Origin: an uncultured Myxococcales bacterium
Lineage (GTDB): Bacteria; Myxococcota_A; UBA9042
Assembly (NCBI GenBank): GCA_903917305.1
Contig: CAIXAA010000028.1
Span: forward strand, 1 to 8,761
Direction: 5' to 3'
Length of the DNA: 8,761 bases
This document shows positions 6,886 through 8,761 of this stretch, one piece after another; the stretch's first letter is position 1, and each line of letters starts with the position of its first letter. The position numbers were made by a program, and so were the translations under genes. The notes beneath the pieces were generated by a model that had not been told where the DNA came from, ran no database searches, and saw only the letters and a list, made by a program, of their open reading frames with translations.

Positions 6886-8761
6886 TCACGGCGCTGGGTT
6901 TTCCAGGTCTTTGCGCAAGGTCGCGATCATCCGCTCCTGCTCGACGAGATCCTGGGCCAGCACGATGGCGATATCGCTCAGCAGTTCCGCCACTTCGCCC
7001 GCTGCCTCGCCCGCCTTGCCGGCCTTCTCGACCTGCTGCGAATAGCGCCGCACCAGGGTGGCGTTGGACTTGGACGCCGCGACCGCGTCGACCAGGGCGT
7101 CCAGCGTCTCGATCGTCTCGGGCGTCAGGATCAGCCCCTGCGCCTGGTGCGCCTCGGCTTCGGCGGTCGCGGCGCGCAGGTCTTCCTCCGCGGCGTGCAC
7201 CTGCTGCTCGAGCGATTCGACCTTCTTCTGCTGCAGCGCCAGCTCCGCCTCGAGCTTCTTTTGCTGCCCGCTGTCGCTCTGCGCCGCCTCCAGCCGCAGC
7301 TCCGCGCGCGCCAGGTCGCGCTGCATCGTGCTCATCTCGTCGCGCAGCCGCTCCGCCTCGCGGGCTTTCTGCTTGAAATCGGGATGTTCGCTGATGTCGG
7401 CGATCGGCGTCGGCTTGCGCTCCGCGCTCTCCTTGTGCGCCTCGACCTCGCCGCGCAGGCTGTCGATCTGGCGGCTCTGCTGCAGCAGGCGATCGTTGAG
7501 CTCGTCCACGCGGCGCGTCGCGTTGTGGTAGTCCTCCAAAAGCCTGCGCTTTTCGTGCTCCAGGTCGCTGATGCCGACACCCATGCGCACCTGGCGGATC
7601 TCGATGTCCTTGTCACGCAGGTCGATGCGCAGCTGCTCGATCAGCGATTCCTTTTCCTGAATCACCTCTTGCAGCAGGTTGATCTTGCGCTCCAGCCGGT
7701 CGAGGTCGCCGCCTTCGCGGTTGTAGCTGCTCTGCAGCGACTCGTTCTCGTCGCGCGCCGAGCGCAGTTCGTACTCCAGCAGGTCGAGCTGCCGCTGCAA
7801 CTCCTCAATCTGGCGATCCTTTTGCGTCAGGCGCACCTTGAGGCCGCTCAACTGCTCGGTCGCATCCGCGGCACGCTCGCGCGCCTCACCGATTTGCTGG
7901 GCAAGTTCAGCCACTTTGCGTTCGGCCTCGAAGGCGTCGTCCTCGCGCTGGCGCAGCTCCTTGCGGGTCTGCTCCAGGGCTTGCGTGACAACCTGATTCT
8001 GTTCCTTGAGTTTGACGTACTTGTCGGTCAGGCCTTCCAGCTCCACCGAGTAGCGCATGGCGCGCGGCTCGATGGCCTTGACCTCGGCTTCGGAGCGGTT
8101 GGCGCGCGCCTCCAACTCGCGGTTGGACTGCTCCAGCGTGCGGACTTTGCGGCGCAAATCGGCGAGTTCCGCTTCGAGCGCGGCATTGACGGCCGGCGGC
8201 ACGGGTGCGGGCGGCAGCGGCGCGGCGACGGGCGGCGGGGCGGGCACCGGACGCGGGACTTGGGCAGCCTCGCGCTGCGACGTCGAGCCGGAAGAACGCT
8301 GCGGAATCGGGCGCGCCTCCGGCAGCGGCGCAGCCTCGGGCGGCGGCGGCACGGGGCGGCGCGCCGGTGCGGGCGCAGGCGCGAGCGCTGGAGCAGGCAC
8401 CCGCTGCGCCTCGACCATGGCGGACACGCGCGAGACATCGTCCGCGCTGACCGCAAACGTGCGACCGACGGGACCGCGCGGCGCTTCCGCCGCAGCCGGA
8501 GCAGCCAGCGGAGCCGGAGCCGCCGCTTCGAGTCCTGGAAAGTCGCCGGGGATCGCATGGATCTCCAGCACTTCGCCGCAGCGCAGGATGTCGCCTTCGC
8601 GGATGACGGCGCGGCGCGTGCGCTCGCCGTTGATGAACGTGCCGTTCGAGGACCCCAAGTCCTTGATGTAGTAGCCTTCTTCGTCCCAGCCGATGCGCCC
8701 GTGGTTGCGCGAGACCGTGGTCTCTTTCGAGTACACGGTCGACCCCGGATTGCGGCCGATG
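6886..8761 (-). CDS. FHA-domain coiled-coil protein (5' end outside window)
   Basis: A partial gene: 624 residues are visible and the frame stays open to the edge, entering at IGRNPGST, the first conserved FHA motif. The GTG at 8736 lies inside the domain and is not the start. FHA elements in visible numbering are the GR (2-3), VSRNHGRI (16-23) and DLGSSNGTFING (34-45), which include the usual phosphothreonine-contacting Arg, Ser and Asn. A Pro/Ala-rich linker (about 75-190) follows, broken by a GRTFAVSADDVSRVSAM island (99-115). A long charged coiled coil then runs from about 190 to 538, with a proline-containing break near 448-462. The last 80 residues form a distinct helical end (LTPETIETLDALVDAV onward) finishing NPAP. 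The likely role is a scaffold that reads Ser/Thr-kinase phosphorylation, in the cytoplasm or at the inner membrane. It precedes the AAA+ gene by 46 bp and is probably in the same operon. Confidence 0.9.
   Translation of the reverse strand, partial: IGRNPGSTVYSKETTVSRNHGRIGWDEEGYYIKDLGSSNGTFINGERTRRAVIREGDILRCGEVLEIHAIPGDFPGLEAAAPAPLAAPAAAEAPRGPVGRTFAVSADDVSRVSAMVEAQRVPAPALAPAPAPARRPVPPPPEAAPLPEARPIPQRSSGSTSQREAAQVPRPVPAPPPVAAPLPPAPVPPAVNAALEAELADLRRKVRTLEQSNRELEARANRSEAEVKAIEPRAMRYSVELEGLTDKYVKLKEQNQVVTQALEQTRKELRQREDDAFEAERKVAELAQQIGEARERAADATEQLSGLKVRLTQKDRQIEELQRQLDLLEYELRSARDENESLQSSYNREGGDLDRLERKINLLQEVIQEKESLIEQLRIDLRDKDIEIRQVRMGVGISDLEHEKRRLLEDYHNATRRVDELNDRLLQQSRQIDSLRGEVEAHKESAERKPTPIADISEHPDFKQKAREAERLRDEMSTMQRDLARAELRLEAAQSDSGQQKKLEAELALQQKKVESLEQQVHAAEEDLRAATAEAEAHQAQGLILTPETIETLDALVDAVAASKSNATLVRRYSQQVEKAGKAGEAAGEVAELLSDIAIVLAQDLVEQERMIATLRKDLENPAP

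Noticed and set aside
5106..7376. A very long plus-strand open frame (about 756 codons) opposite the ATPase and FHA genes
   Set aside because: It is Arg/His/Ala/Leu-rich with no motif or domain order, and it lies fully antisense to two well-supported genes. Long antisense frames are common in GC-rich DNA.
8200..8420. GC-rich repetitive stretch, considered as a DNA repeat or recombination site
   Set aside because: It is explained by Ala/Pro codons of the FHA protein linker. No exact repeated unit stands out.
8736..8736. GTG at 8736 as the start of the FHA gene
   Set aside because: The frame continues upstream to the edge and encodes the first FHA motif (IGR), so this codon is internal and the gene is cut by the window.

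Overview
The window is a GC-rich (I estimate about 65%), densely coding stretch of bacterial chromosome. I see no mobile elements, RNA genes or CRISPR. The gene content suggests a Gram-negative bacterium, most plausibly a myxobacterium or other deltaproteobacterium: a large envelope protein with a peptidoglycan glycosyltransferase domain, an FHA protein with a Pro/Ala-rich linker and coiled coil, and a Ycf46-type AAA+ ATPase. The phylum is inferred from style and content, as no marker gene is present.

Layout. One gene lies on the plus strand (about 77-2944). It is a membrane-anchored protein with a long AsmA-like beta-rich region followed by a family 51 glycosyltransferase domain and no transpeptidase domain. 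The other six genes are on the minus strand and read from the right edge leftward. They are an FHA/coiled-coil protein cut off by the window edge (6886-8761), a Ycf46-type AAA+ ATPase (5187-6839), a DUF1257/Ycf35-type protein (4772-5182), a DUF2997 protein (4572-4772), an unrecognised 246-residue protein (3828-4568) and apaH (2948-3748). The plus-strand gene and apaH converge with only 3 bp between their stop codons.

The first five minus-strand genes look like one operon. The gaps are 46 bp, 4 bp, a TGATG stop/start overlap and 3 bp, and no promoter or terminator is evident between them. apaH follows after 79 bp on the same strand and may be co-transcribed. The operon promoter must lie beyond the right edge.

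How the genes may work together. The pairing of a Ycf46 AAA+ protein with DUF1257 and DUF2997 proteins recalls the ycf46/ycf35 genes of cyanobacteria and algal plastids, whose biochemical role is poorly understood. Here the module is joined to a phosphothreonine-reading FHA scaffold and an uncharacterised partner. This suggests, by inference only, a kinase-responsive AAA+ remodelling machine in a non-photosynthetic bacterium. It is the most interesting part of the window. apaH (Ap4A hydrolysis) and the glycosyltransferase gene appear to be neighbours rather than members of that module.
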